From: Microvelia longipes
Lineage: Eukaryota > Arthropoda > Insecta > Hemiptera > Veliidae
Assembly: GCA_018340805.1 (NCBI GenBank)
Contig: JACMZG010001908.1
Coordinates: 18,839,414-18,903,413 of the forward strand
Direction: 5' to 3'
Length of the DNA stretch: 64,000 nucleotides
The notes below the pieces were generated by a model, which had not been told where the DNA came from, did not search any database, and worked only from the letters and a program-made list of their open reading frames with translations. Positions 1-12,571 of the stretch are shown piece after piece (within the stretch, counting starts at the first letter, position 1; each line of letters begins with the position of its first letter). A program made the translations under genes and the position numbers.

Positions 1-488
1 GAACGGTGATTTTAAAATAAAAATCCCGTTTAAAATCCCGTTTTCGGAATTTTATTGCAAACACAATACTTTTCCTATGTACCAACCAGGCAAATGAAAA
101 GTAAAAAAGCTCTACCAATGTATTTACATTACATAAGTTCAAAGAAATCGTATAAATTGAGTGGATACAACAGAGGTTATTGACAGATATGTCAAAGGGA
201 TTACCTCAGGACACAAAGGTCAGAGGAGGGAAATACAGTAGAGCTTTTAATTCTCTACACTGATGGACAAAAAGAGACTAGACAGTACCAACTCAATCCC
301 TTTCTATTTAAATGCAAGTTTAATACTAGGCTTGTCAAAGGATTGACCTTTCAGCTCTGCAAACAGAACAGCATTGAAAATTTAAGTGTAATATTGTAAA
401 AAATAAAGATCACGAGATTAAAGTGATTTTGTCCATGTCCAGAAACTAAAAAAATATAATAAACTGCGTAGGCTTCCACGGTTATTGC
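1..488. other. AT-rich DNA, no gene seen
   Basis: I see no coding region, RNA gene or clear repeat in this stretch. It ends at the left arm of a foldback element. Confidence 0.5.
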
Positions 489-801
489 CATGAAAATTTA
501 GGTTTTCCGGGGATGACCACGTTAATGTAGATGAAGAATCCGACGTTTCGCTTTCACTGTGGGATGCATTTCAGGGATATAGGACATTGTTTCATAAAGA
601 CTAAATATTACTACCACTAAATGGCTCGTTTTTCTAAGAGATCTGTCACTGCTATAAATAATGAGGAAAGTAGAGTGCAGAAATTTTAGCTTCTATCCAT
701 AATGTCCTATATTCCTGAAGATGCCTTCCACAGTGAAAGCGAAACGTCGGATTCTTCATCTACATTAACGCGGTCACCACCGGAAAACCTAAATTTTCAA
801 A
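489..801. mobile_element. Foldback element with hammerhead-like core
   Basis: The segment at about 489-585 is repeated in inverted orientation at about 700-801. Both arms carry the strings AAAATTTAGGTTTTCCGG and GAATCCGACGTTTCGC on opposite strands. The loop (585-700) has no ORF. The right arm holds CTGAAGA at 715 and GAAACGTC at 741 on the + strand, which fits a hammerhead core (see Findings). In the left arm, on the minus strand, the CTGANGA box is altered to CTGAAAT, so that copy is probably dead. I saw no clear target duplication. Paired arms carrying such motifs are typical of non-autonomous Penelope-type derivatives, but that assignment is inferred. Confidence 0.7.
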
Positions 802-1275
802 AAAAAATATATCTACAAAAGGAAGATATATATTGAGCAAATCATGACACTTAATCATTTTTACTCACCTTCTTGTATTTACCTTCTATCTAAAACGTGC
901 AGTAATTAACTCTACTAGTAACATCCATTGCACTAACTAGTTAATAACTAGTAATTATTACTGGTTACTTACTTATTTTTACTAACCATAACTAAAATTC
1001 TCGGCTAGAGAGCGGAAGATAATTATTTATTATTATAGTACGTAATTTAGATTGAAGGAGAGGGTTCACTGATTGCTTAGGTGGTAAAATGCTTGCTTAT
1101 AAGCAAGTTTACAGATGCTTGCTTTAAAAGCAACTAGCACTTGGAAAACATTGTGTGATGTGGATACGCTAATCTGTTACCTGTGTTCTAGGACTCTAGA
1201 GTAAGACCGCAGAGAGCCTATTATGCTATATATACCATAGTACAGGTTCTGGAATAACTGAATATGCGCACTATA

Positions 1276-2485
1276 GACCGTATTCAAAGACGTTTTCCTA
1301 ACATTTTCCTAACTTTTTCCTAACATTTTCCTAACATTCTCCTAACTTTTTCCTAACATTTTCCTAACACCTAACTTTTTCCTAACATTTTCCTAACATT
1401 CTCCTAACATTTTCCTAACTTTTTCCTAACATTTTCCTAACATTCTCCTAACACTCACCTTAGGTTTAGGTAAGAGAAAAGTTTTTTTAAGCCACGAAAT
1501 TTAAATGATCGTTCCCGTGTTTCAAAAGTCATTTAGAGGCTTCGCATGATTTTTTTTGTAAGAACCTAAGGTAGTTAAGTCAAAAAGTGATACCATTGTA
1601 AATAACGTAATATATCGCAAAAATATCTATGTTATTAACTTATACCTGGATTTACGACACACTTTGTCGTATTAATAACTAGTACATAATTTACATAATA
1701 TAAGTTACTGTTAATCACTTACTTTACTATTAGGGAGTTTTACCCTGAAATTCTTTTAACACAATCAGATTTTTTTATTTTCTATGGTCTGTTTGTGGCG
1801 GGCTATCAATTCAAAGAGAAAATTCAGTTGGTCCGGTGTGAATAATTCAGCCATTATTATACCAAAAAAAATGTACACAAACAAAAATGAATTTAATGAC
1901 TAAATACAAAAAAAAAACAAAATTGTGTAAATGATTTAGCAAAATGAAAACAGTGTTGCACTGATTAACAGGTCTTCATTTAGACACCTTTGGATTTGTA
2001 CAACCTGGTCCACGTTCAAACTTGAAACGCTTGATACTGCTTTATTTATGAAAAGCTGTTACAATAATTGAATATTGTATTTGTATTAACTCTATGTTTA
2101 CTGAAACATATGTAAATAAAGTTTCTAATATATTTAACATTCGCCAAAGCAAGGCCGCATTGTTGTTTATGACAAAGTGTGTCGTAAATCCAGGTAATAA
2201 GTTAATAACATTGATATTTTGCGATATAGTACGTTACTTACAATGGTATCACTTTTTGACTTAACTACCTTAGGTTCTTACTAAATAAAATCATGCGAAG
2301 CCTCTAAAAGACTTTTAAAACACGATAGGAAAATGTTAGAAGAATGTTAGGAAAATGTTAGGAGAATGTTAGGAGTTAGGAAAAGTTAGGAGAATGTTAG
2401 GAAAATGTTAGGAAAGTTAGGAAAATGTTAGGAAAAGTTAGGAAAATGTTAGGAAAATGTTAGGAAACGTCTTTGAATACGGGCC
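1276..2485. mobile_element. 1.2-kb foldback element with tandem-repeat arms
   Basis: The element begins with CCGTATTCAAAGACG and ends with its complement, CGTCTTTGAATACGG. Each arm holds an array of an 11-12 bp unit: TTTTCCTAACA on the left (about 1,290-1,460) and its complement TGTTAGGAAAA on the right (about 2,325-2,465). Inside the arrays the arms continue as inverted repeats (about 1,460-1,680 versus 2,150-2,325), including TTTACGACACACTTTGTCG. The central ~450 bp has no convincing ORF. A minimal relative with the same tip lies at 60,363-60,443. It is non-autonomous; the superfamily is unknown. Confidence 0.8.
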
Positions 2486-2836
2486 TTAGTGTGAAGCAGA
2501 TGCAGCGTTGAAGCCTTATTTGAAATTACAAAGGTCTCTTAAGACTCCAACTCTGGAGAAGGTAACTCAGCAGCGTAATTAAAGTAGTTTAAAAACATTA
2601 AATTTAAAGTTATAAGAAACAGCAAACTCGTATAGAAGTTTTAGTCAAGGCAGTTTTAGTCTGTATTTTAGTGTAGTCTCATAGAAAGTAGAACTGCAGG
2701 TAAAAATATGATCTATCTATGGTCTATCAAGTAAAACTTTGTGGGGTTAGATCATTTTAATGATTATCCAGTAATTATTTGGTTTGGTCCAGCTAGTTTG
2801 ATATTACAATTTACTTGTAACAGAGGCATATACAAG

Positions 2837-3640
2837 CCCGATACTAGTGGCATCTACCACTAGCTTGAAATTAGGAAGATCTACCACTCGCCTGATACTA
2901 AGGGAAACTTCTAAAAGCCTGTATCCCGATTATATTGGCATGTATCACAAGTCCGATACTAGTGGCATCTACCACTAGCTTGAAATTAGGAAGATCTACC
3001 ACTCGCCTGATACTAAGGGAAACTTCTAAAGCCTGTATCCCGATTATATTGGCATGTATCACAAGTCGATACTAGTGGCATCTACCTAGCTTGAAATTAG
3101 AAAGATCTACCACTCGCCTGATACTAAGGGAAACTTCTAAAAGCTGTATCCCGATTATATTGGCATGTATCACAAGTCCGATATAGTGCTACACTAGCTT
3201 GAAATTAGAAACATCTACCACTCGCCTGATACTAAGGGAAACTTCTAAAAGCCTGTATCCCGATTATATTGGCATGTATCACAAGTCCGATACTAGTGGC
3301 ATCTACCACTAGCTTGAAATTAGAAAGATCTACCACTCGCCTGATACTAAGGGAAACTTCTAAAAGCCTGTATCCCGATTATATTGGCATGTATCACAAG
3401 TCCGATACTAGTGGCATCTACCACTAGCTTGAAATTAGAAACATCTACCACTCGCCTGATACTAAGGAAATTCTAAAAGCCTGTATCCCGATTATATTGG
3501 CATGTATCACAAGTCCGATACTAGTGGCATCTACCACTAGCCTGATACTAGAAACAACTACCACTAGCCCGATATTAGTGACAACTACTACTTACTCAAT
3601 ACTAATACTAGTGGAAAGTTCAAATAGCCCGTAGCCCAAC
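2837..3640. repeat. ~115-bp minisatellite array
   Basis: A unit of about 112-115 bp begins around CCGATACTAGTGGCATCTA and recurs at roughly 2,839, 2,954, 3,067, 3,179, 3,288, 3,403 and 3,516. Each unit contains related sub-repeats (CCTGATACTA, CCGATACTA, CCTGTATCCC), so it probably grew from a shorter ancestral repeat. The last ~100 bp is degenerate. Units differ by single-base changes and small deletions. No ORF runs through it. Confidence 0.9.
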
Positions 3641-4690
3641 TTCAAGAAGCCATTAACCTTAAGTAGCGGCTAAGGAGCCAGTATCAAACAAAATGCTATT
3701 ACTCTAAACAAAAGTTTCATAAAATATCATACCTCTGAATAAGACCTCTCTATGGCTGATCTTTTAAGTATGTAAGTTCTGGAACAAAGAAAATAAGAAA
3801 AAATTAGGTTGCATAAGGAAAATAAATAGGCCAACCAGGGGATGAAATCATTTTTTAACAACAGTAAAGGCAAACAAAGCAAATAAATATGAAAACATTT
3901 AACATTAACAAAGCTGAAATATGGTGTTGTTCCCTCAGTGACAATATTATATTAAATGTAATTAAATGAATTCATAAAGAAAAAAATATAAAAAATTAAA
4001 AACGTTATAGCAGTAATTAAAGAATAAAAAAAATAAGTAAGGAAGAATTTATTATTACAATACTTCCCCCTCCTTTGTAGACAAGAATAAAAATTACAAC
4101 ATTGTTTCAAAAGAGGGGGAGGGGTTATAATAGAATTTTCTGTATAATTTAAAAGTGCAATCATAAAAAAAAATCTTTTGAATGTTAAAAAAGAATAGTA
4201 AAAGAATAAACGATAAAAGCTGAAACCAGTTTCACTCATAAAGAGTTTTTCATTACAATGAGTGGATTTTGAAGCAACTTACAGCTTCATAACTCAGACT
4301 CTTAGGAGTAGAAAAAAGCGACGAGAAAAACAAAGTCAAACTCTTCGTAAGTAGTTGAGTTTCAACTTAAAAAAACATTTTTTACAGTTAAGAAAAAGTG
4401 TTGTCTTTTTCAAGAATGTCATACTTATACTTAAGAATGAAATTCACTTGATAATAACTCAGTAAAATGTTATACTTAATAATAGCCAAGGCGTCTAGAA
4501 TAACAACCAGCAACAACTCAAGCTTAAAAAAACTTCATAAACATCATACCTTCCATGTATCATCTATTTTTCACGAACAATTTTCATGAAGGCAATTCTT
4601 CAGAAAATTTCATATCATTTTAACAAAATTAAAGAACGATAAAAAGAAAATAGGGATGTTTTTATTATGTATGATTTATAACTTTAAAAT
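3641..4690. other. AT-rich DNA, no gene seen
   Basis: Open frames here are low-complexity K/F/Y/I-rich translations of AT-rich DNA. The segment at 4,060-4,150 resembles 8,905-8,990 weakly (both have a GGTTGTTTGAATAAAGGAGG-like end followed by GTTATA), so an old dispersed repeat may be present. Confidence 0.4.
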
Positions 4691-5640
4691 CATACATAGT
4701 TGGATGCTCCGCATGCCAGAAAACCAGAAATTCTGGCGCGAAGGCTCACAAGCCGGACGATTTTTTTTAAATGCGCGCTTTCTTGCTTATCGATTCAATT
4801 TTAGGTTCCAATATTTGCTGATGTTTTCGGTATAAAACTTAAAAACCAGTGCTGTAGCACCACAACTATTTGTTTAACTTTTCGAATTTTTAGAGGAAAA
4901 TACGTATTATCCCAAAGATTATACACCACACGACACAGAATAATTTCGCAGTCATTTAAAGCTCAGTTTATGCTAATTATTAGCGCATTTTAGTTATACT
5001 TAAAAAACGTAAACGAAAATTGGATCGATGATCAAGAAAGCGCGCAATAAAAAGAAAATTTAGACCACCGCGCCAGAATTATTTACTTAAATACTAATAA
5101 TACAATTAAAAAATAAATAAAAAATTAGCGACGGTATCAAGGTTCGAACCTGGGAACTCTAGCTCTGAATAGTCTTATCGCCTCATAGACGGTTTTATTG
5201 GATTTAGCCCCCCAAAAAACATTGAACACGAAAACGACTTCTTTTACGACCGTATTTTATGTTATCCGGTAATTTACCACCATTTGTTCTACTTTTTTGG
5301 TAATTTAAGGTGGTCGTATCGGCTTAAGACTGGTTTTTTATTCAGCACCCCAAAAAACACGAAAAATTGTAAACTTGAATTTAACCGATTTTTAAAAATT
5401 TTGCTGACTCAGCATACCGGATTAATAACGTCACAACAACCTGATTTTCAATAGGGTTTCATGTCCTCCCCAAGTTTTATTAAAAAATATAAAACCGCGA
5501 TCCATCACACGAGCCGTCTTATAGGTGTATTTTTTATTCAAAGAAAATTCGATAAAAGATACAGTACAGGTAGATAAGGTACGGACTACCAACTTACTTT
5601 ACCTCCTAACTTCGGACTCGCTTCGCCCGACCTTAAAATG
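4690..5640 (+). mobile_element. Composite repeat X, diverged copy
   Basis: This copy matches the better copies at 39,067-40,070 and 51-56 kb in order. It has the GCGCCAGAATTATT arm end near 5,070, a tRNA B-box-like GGTTCGAACC near 5,140, a GGTGGTCGTATCGG block, the GCTGACTCAGC motif and the phrase GATTTTCAATAGGGTTTC near 5,440. It has no ORF. CRE-like TGACGTCA is changed to AACGTCAC here, so it is an older copy. Confidence 0.65.
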
Positions 5641-6290
5641 TCATGATTATTAAATGTCTAAAGTGGCATTTCTTAGGGCAGGCTGCGATGACCTCAGAAA
5701 TATCTAGGTTGTTATAGCGTTGGGTTAATTAAACATTAAAAGTAATACGCTAAATAAGCAATTCAATCATTCAATTTTTAAAAATTAAATTTAAAAAAAA
5801 AAATATAAAAGATTCTAGTTAAAAAAATATATAAACACAGCTGGAGTTATGTGTGACAAACATGATAAAAATTACTCAGAACTTCATATAAATGTTCGGA
5901 ATTTTAGGAAAAATTCTACGTTGATGTAATATGAAACATATTATGAAAGTAGACAACTTCACTTTACTACACTAAAGGATCAATGAAACATTTTGCAGGG
6001 GAGGTACCCCAGCAGGTGAACCTGCCAGGTTGTGTCCTCTCTCCCTATAGCAGAGACTGACACAGATCAAGAGAGCAAAATATTCAGAAATCGAGCAAAT
6101 AAAGAAAGACCATTTGCTTCTATCTTGTAATAATTCGTTAAAACCTAATTAAATGTCAAGTTTATTACTAAATCCGCATACATATATTAAGTAAAGTAAT
6201 ATTTTTTTAAAATTCAATATACTTAAAATAAATGTTCCCTGAAATTTAGAGCTATGTAAAGAAATTCAAATCAAACATTTCTACCAAGAT
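5641..6290. other. AT-rich DNA, no gene seen
   Basis: Mostly A/T-rich. A GC-richer stretch at about 5,997-6,090 can form a short hairpin (CAGGTGAACCTG). Nothing else is identifiable. Confidence 0.4.
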
Positions 6291-6405
6291 AAATATATAT
6301 ATTATATATATATTATATAATATATATATATATATATAAATTATATATATATATATATATTATATATATATATATATATTATATACATATACATAATATA
6401 CACAT
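6291..6405. repeat. (TA)n tract
   Basis: Interrupted TA dinucleotide repeats. Confidence 0.9.
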
Positions 6406-6859
6406 ATTAATTTTGATTTAAAAGTTATAACATGACTAACATTAAAGACCTTTTCATAACATCAAAAAGATTTAAATTTTGAAAGCTAACAAATATTGCA
6501 TGAGAAGGTAATTTTAAAATGATATACACGATATTCAAGTAACCCATATAAATAATAAAGATACTAAGTAAAACATATTTTATAAGCAGCTTGGAGAGGT
6601 TTAAATTTTAAACTTAACAGATTTAGTAGTGGAATTAAATTTTCGGGTTCTGTATTTTTCAACCTGGATTAAAAGGTATTCAATCCTTTCCAATCCATGC
6701 TCAGTGACCCAGTAGTATGAATTTATTTGGTAATTTATTTATTATTAATAACATAGTGACCAAATTTTAGTGTTACTACGTTTTAGTGTTTAATAATACT
6801 TCACTATTTTTACAATATTAACAGTTTCTTTTTATTCGAGAAATCACCTTATAGAAAAA

Positions 6860-6992
6860 CGAAGTACCTCGGAACGTAACCTTTCCACATTGAATTCTCT
6901 ACCCTCATCCTTAGATAATAAATACATTATTTTCATTACCAGCGGTCACCCATACAGGCAATGGCCTCGCTTGATGCTGCTTAACTATTTTA
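6860..6992 (-). mobile_element. 5S rRNA-derived SINE (SINE3-like), copy a
   Basis: Read on the minus strand, the head contains GTTAAGCAGCATC, then CTGTATGGGTGACCGCTGG. These match the order of the 3' half of 5S rRNA (the AAGCAG region, then the box-C-like GGATGGGTGACCGC). The tail resembles the other copies at 40.9, 58.1 and 61.0 kb. The body is short and has no ORF. SINE3 elements use the internal 5S promoter for RNA polymerase III transcription. The copy is diverged and its ends are approximate. Confidence 0.6.
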
Positions 6993-7189
6993 TATTCAAC
7001 GAAATCCGGAAATATTCTTGCTGTATTAAAACAAAACTTGGTATACTTATTTACAAGATAAGGGTATACACTTGAACCAAATTTCAACTCATTTGCATTA
7101 TTTTACATTTTTTTTACAAACCATATACAAGTTATTCCATAAAAATGAACTAATACTGATGGTAAGATAAAACTTGGCACATACATTGC

Positions 7190-7475
7190 TCTTATAAATG
7201 ACTACATGCGTGTTTAATTTCAAATCGATCAAAACATTTTTCGAAATATTTGCTAAGTCATTATTGCGGGTTAATGACGTCATAAAAAATATGACGGATT
7301 TGTTCCGGGTAGCACAACATACCTATTGACTGATTTTCAACTCTTTAGCATAAACACACTGGGAGCTACGATGATAACAGACACCACTTACATATTTCTA
7401 TTTGAGAAAACCACTTAGGAGGCCTTAAAAACACCTGAAATTGTTAATTTAGGTGACATCCCGGTTTCGGCTTTT
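7190..7475 (-). repeat. Dispersed repeat P, copy 1
   Basis: It carries the ordered blocks GCTAAGTCA, TTAATGACGTCATAA, TTTTCAACTCTTTAGCATAA, GGGAGCTACGATGATAA and ACCACTTAGGAGGCCTTAAA. The same blocks recur at 41.6-41.9, 35.7-35.9 (opposite strand), 56.8-57.0 (opposite strand) and 62.5-63.1 kb. No ORF. The family class is unknown. Confidence 0.7.
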
Positions 7476-8984
7476 TGCTAACATGTTGGTCATATAAATT
7501 CTCACCGTGCTATTAGTCACTAGCTCTAGTAATTTAGTTATTTTAAGATTAGGGACCTGCGAACTTTCAATAGAAAATTATGCTTAAGGCGTAAGTTATT
7601 ACTCTCTAACGAGAACCAAAATAGTTATTTATGCCATAAGGCTGAGAAGTGTGTCTTTATATCACGACAATTAGACATAAAGACATAAAGACATTCTCAG
7701 CCGGATGGCATATACTATTTTTTTTTTTGAGGTAGCACTCATTAAATGCTATATACTTAATTGAAAAAAAAACAAACGTAAAAAAATAATACATGTTAAT
7801 TATAATGAAAATAAACAAACAAATGACAAATAATACCTGTTTAATTATTTTTATTGTTGAGTTAAATTGACTGTTCAATTATAAAAATTAGTCTATGAAC
7901 AAAAACAGAAACAAAATGAACGTTTTTAAAGAAACTTCATGAAGGTTTACACAGATTGTTTTTTGAACACGCTACATACAGTAATGGCGGGCAATATATA
8001 ATTACTTTTACGTCCTAGGAATTTTTATATTCATTATTGTCCCGGAGTCGAAAAGTACTAAATAACCTCCTATATAACAATGATTGGCTTCTCATCCTAA
8101 AAACGGTCCAATAAAAGTGCTCAATTACGTACTACCTCAAAAAAAGGATATTTTTGTCCCTCTTGAAAATAAAGCATATTTAAAAGACAAGCATAGTTCG
8201 TTTGCGGCTTAAATTATGTTCTTATAATAATCTTAAGATAGGGTTTATGGTCTTATAATTTTAAGAGTTTTATGTCATTAAAACTCTTGGTATGTATGTT
8301 GGCCTTCTTTCATGGTAAACTTTTACAACATTTTACAAATTAAAAACGCTCTCTCTCTCGCTCTCTCTTGTAGCAAAAGCAAAAATTCCAAAATCAATGA
8401 GATAAAACGAAGTTAAAGAGCTGTCCAGAGTGTGGTAGAGCCGGGAGTTTAACTAATTGAGTTAATGTTAGTGGCATGTCTATTAGGAGGCAGGAGTGCC
8501 AACTTGTTAGCGATCAATATCACTAAAGTACTTGGTGTTTGTGTTTCGTATACACGTGAAATCAACCTTTCCAGTTTGAGGGGAGCAATTAATGGCTCTG
8601 ATTGATGACAAGACTCAAAGTTAAAATCATTAACATAGTCACAAAAGATGTCTCTCTAAAAATCACACAATTAATGAGACTTATACAAGCAAATATTAAA
8701 ACTTAGCCACATTAATACCTTCATTCTCATAGTGTTACAGACTGCATATTGCGATTCGTGTTAATTCTTTGCATTATAATTTACTTTAGAAGTTATTAAA
8801 ACTCTTGAGGCTGCCCATCTCTTGATAATCCGTCAATCATAATATTCATTAGAGGATCAAGCTTATATTGCTTTTCGTTTAAGCGAAGTTAGGAAGTAAA
8901 TATTATTTACCTTAGGAGTGTAGTATTTAGCAAAATTGCCATAATAAAAATTACGCTTAAGAGGTTGTTTGAATAAAGGAGGTG
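7476..8984. other. Intergenic DNA, no gene seen
   Basis: AT-rich. A CTCTCTCT run lies near 8,350 and a duplicated AGACATAA at 7,674-7,690. Frames here are short and low-complexity. Confidence 0.4.
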
Positions 8985-8985
8985 T

Positions 8986-9035
<50 letters not shown>

Positions 9036-9051
9036 TATATATATTATATAA
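8985..9051. repeat. (TA)n tract
   Basis: TA dinucleotide repeat, 67 bp, with two small interruptions. Confidence 0.9.
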
Positions 9052-9889
9052 TGTGGGTTCGGTATTACTAGATATTGGGAGGTAGTATAGAAGACGGGGC
9101 TCTGCCATTTGCACCACCCTAGTTAGCCTACTGGTCTAGACAGACAGGACAAAAATGACTTCTACGGGACCACGTTGAGCTAAGCCCAACGTGAGGCCCG
9201 CAAAGCGAAAGAAACCCGAAAAGGTTTCTAATGGCCGTAGGCCTTCTAAAACTGTTGGAACCGGTTTCTGCTCAATCAGATTATCTTAAGAGTGCATTTG
9301 ACAAATAACTTAATTATGACGTCATCACCAATAAGTTAACAAGATGTCCTTGGCCTTTTAGCAGCTGCGCCGTTGTCATATGAGAGATCCACCGTAGCGG
9401 AGAGGTGGATTAGTGAAAATCATAAGATCTCGCTAATTTTGTAGGGGAGGAGTTAGAGGGGAGCTTTACAAATTTAGTTCCGAGAGGTAACGTGTCCAAA
9501 ATCCATCATTAAATTAAAACACAAACATGAAATCCACCTGATGACGTTTCATCTCCAGCCCCCTCCCCTCATAAGACATTTCTTTATGTTTGTGATAAGT
9601 TGGAGGTAACGAAACATGCTATAACACAAGATTCCGAGCCGCCTTTAAATACGAACGTCTTTTCATAAAGTAGAGGGGTCTGTCACATAAGTGGGTGAGA
9701 CAGACCGAATATAATTATAGCAGATAAAGGACTAAAGAGGAAATATAATAAGGCTGATGAAATGTAAAGAGCAAGCAGAAAACTAAATCATTATGGTAGG
9801 TCTATTGGCGATTCTATATTAAGCAATTGATATTAAGCCGTTCTACTACGTTATCGATTGCGGTTATCACTTCTCAACATTTCTTTGCA
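9052..9889. other. Moderate-GC intergenic DNA, repeat-like
   Basis: GC content rises at 9,060-9,270 (e.g. GGCCGTAGGCC). A TGACGTCA site lies at 9,317. The composition resembles the GC-richer heads at 10.84 and 12.58 kb, so an old copy of that family is possible. No ORF of note. Confidence 0.35.
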
Positions 9890-10432
9890 ACTATAGTATA
9901 GACCTTAGAATAATACTATACATAGAAGGAGCACTACTGATAACACAATGGGCGGTTCACTGGTGGACTTAGGTAATGCTGCCACCCTAACAATATACAA
10001 TTATGTTTCTATTATATGTTCTATGAATATTATGTCTAATATTAATTAATGATTGATTATTCAAAAATAATAACCATATCGGTGTGCATTACAAATTTAA
10101 AGAATTTTAAATTGTAGTTTAACGTATTAATAAAAATTATATTAAAAGTAGTTCTCGCAACTAAATGTAGATTTTGTATTCCGCCACCCTTTTGCCAATA
10201 TAAGACCGGTTTTAAAATACACAGCATTGTTTTATTATATAATTTTTGTTCTTTACGATCTTTCTCATTAATAGATATTATGACACATATTAAAATAATG
10301 TTTTGTTGTAGGGTGGTAACCCTACTTAAGTCCACCAGTCAACCGGCTTTCGTGTTATCATGGAATTACATGTGTTTACGGTCCTGTGCTCCGTCTATAT
10401 AGTATTATTCTGAGGTATAGACGAATAGACAA
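9890..10432. mobile_element. ~540-bp foldback element
   Basis: The arm at about 9,890-10,000 is inverted at about 10,310-10,432. Shared strings include AGAATAATACTATA, GATAACAC, ACTGGTGGACTTA and CCACCCTA. The core is AT-rich with no credible protein. Arms are roughly 120 bp and imperfect. It is a non-autonomous element of unknown class. Confidence 0.75.
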
Positions 10433-10835
10433 ACTAAGAAAAAGTAAAACAATGACAGTCATTTAGTAAAGGTGGGGGGGGGGGAATAAAGAATAAGGAT
10501 CACCACACGGACCCCTGGGTCAACTGGGTCCAGTTGATCTCACAAAACTTTTAGCAGTAAAAAGTATCCGGTTTCTTTATTATCATATCGCTCCCTAAAG
10601 AACAGTGACCCAGAGCAAAAACATTAGGACATAAAGGTTTAAAAAAGCTAAATGGTTTACTGCAATCGATATTTTCTCTGTATCAAATGAAATCAAGTAA
10701 AAAAGCTTATCGCTCATTTTATGTTTTTTTGTCAACTTGATGAAAATATATAACAGACACCTTCATATATGATGTCATTTGCATCGTTAATTCCCTTAAT
10801 AATTTCCTTTATAAATTTCACTAAGGGTCACGAGA

Positions 10836-11230
10836 CCACTAAACAAGAGGCCGTTGGCCTCTAGGCCATTTCGCAGACCACTAGGGCGGCTTCGCGGCCC
10901 CCGCGCCTATCTGTGGCCGCTTTGGTGCCGCACGGTTGTTTTCCTTTATCAGTTCGTCGTATTACTTGTTAATATAAGTGGCATACTGCCACAATATAAG
11001 CCATAAAACGTGATTTGTTTACACGTGATTATGTTTTATATGTCAATCAATAACACCGGAAGTTATTATGATAATAAAATGTACCTTTGTGTATTTGTTG
11101 ACCATAAAAAATAGTACAAGAGTAAAAAATTTCATTTAAACATTTATTTAGATAATTTTGGGTTGAATGACGTCACACAGGTTGACATTCGTACCACGTA
11201 TTTCAATAGAAGAAAACGTTGAAACACGTT
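10836..11230 (+). repeat. Dispersed repeat R, copy 1
   Basis: It has a GC-rich head with a short hairpin (GAGGCC...GGCCTC), then TGGCATACTGCCA, AAAACGTGATTTGTTTACA, GTCAATCAATAA and a TGACGTCA site at 11,168. The same blocks recur in the same order at 12,572-12,960. No ORF. Confidence 0.7.
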
Positions 11231-11286
11231 TTAATCGTGTTCCCACGATAAAAAGGATTTATGGGTCACCCATTAATAATAAATAA

Positions 11287-11323
11287 ATATATATAATATA
11301 GCTATATAATAATTATATATATA

Positions 11324-11368
<45 letters not shown>

Positions 11369-11400
11369 TATATAATAATTATATAATATATATATATATA

Positions 11401-11445
<45 letters not shown>

Positions 11446-11482
11446 TACCATATAATATATATTATATATTATATATATATAT

Positions 11483-11520
<38 letters not shown>

Positions 11521-11535
11521 AATATATAATATAAT
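11287..11535. repeat. (TA)n tract
   Basis: About 250 bp of interrupted TA repeats. Confidence 0.9.
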
Positions 11536-12571
11536 AGTTTAAAGTTATTAACTGAACTTTAGTATTATCCTTATTCGAAAAGAACCATCACTTCTGATGT
11601 CTACATTAGGCTAAAGAAAATCTAATGACAAAGATTTTGAGTAAATGTTTGTCTGTCAAATGTCTACATATAAATTTACTTATAATACTGGAGACGGTAC
11701 TAATAATAATACTATAGTGTTATACGCGGTCAGTTGACAGCGTGGGATAATTTGATAAAAGATCCAATAAGGTAGGCATGATATGAAATTGTGAGCGTGA
11801 TTTTACATCCAGGACTAACTTTATTGGCTCCAAAGAATTATAATCACACGCAGTCAACTGACTATACTCTGTGGGTTTTACTATAATATTAATAAGACAA
11901 AGATTTTTTTTAGAATAGATTAGATCCATTTATTTTATTCCTAATAAAATGATTTATCGACAAAATCAATTGGTACACATTCATAATAAGTGTCGGTTTC
12001 GAACTGAAAAATGAACTGTATTGTTAAGAACACAACATACCAAAGGTGTGAAAATCTGTCAAAAACCTTCTTCGGGAAATTATCTAGAAAATAATGGTAC
12101 TGAATCCCATCTTATCTTTATAAAACAGCAATGATAGAGGGATACGGAATAGGTTCAATGTTAGGGTTTGAAAAAAGATAAAACCAGAAGATCTGTGTAA
12201 TCTATCAAAGTCAACTTGTTTTCACTTAGGATTTCCTTAAACCTAGCTTTGGTCCAAAAACACAACCTATCTTAAAAACAGTTTTTTCTAAACATCTCTT
12301 AAATATCCAATATATCTTCTGGAATAAGAGAAAACATATTATATATCACTGAAAATTTGTACCTTAGGAAAACTATTAAATCCTCTTCAACTAGTAATGT
12401 GGAGCATTGAAACCTCGACACAAACCACAAAAAAAGATTAACAGTGAAAACTTAATATTTTTTAAAAATAAAAAATAGGTTACAGAGTATCCCGGAACTA
12501 TTCAACACATCAAATCCACTGCCATCATCCTCACACAGTAGTCTCGCTTCGCTCGTCATAAAAATAAAAAC
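11536..12571. other. Intergenic DNA, no gene seen
   Basis: AT-rich, with no ORF, RNA or repeat I can support. CAGTCAACTGAC-like sequence occurs on both strands near 11,730 and 11,850, a weak inverted pair. Confidence 0.35.

Noticed and set aside
1292..1460. Interstitial telomere repeat (contains CCTAA/TTAGG)
   Set aside because: The unit is 11-12 bp (TTTTCCTAACA) and occurs in inverted orientation inside a foldback element, unlike a telomere array.
2837..3540. Possible CRISPR array (regular repeats)
   Set aside because: The whole ~115-bp unit is repeated without unique spacers, and the genome is eukaryotic. It is a minisatellite.
3952..4239. 95-residue hydrophobic minus-strand frame resembling a membrane protein
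   Set aside because: It is F/Y/L-rich because the DNA is A-rich; there is no conserved pattern or splice context.
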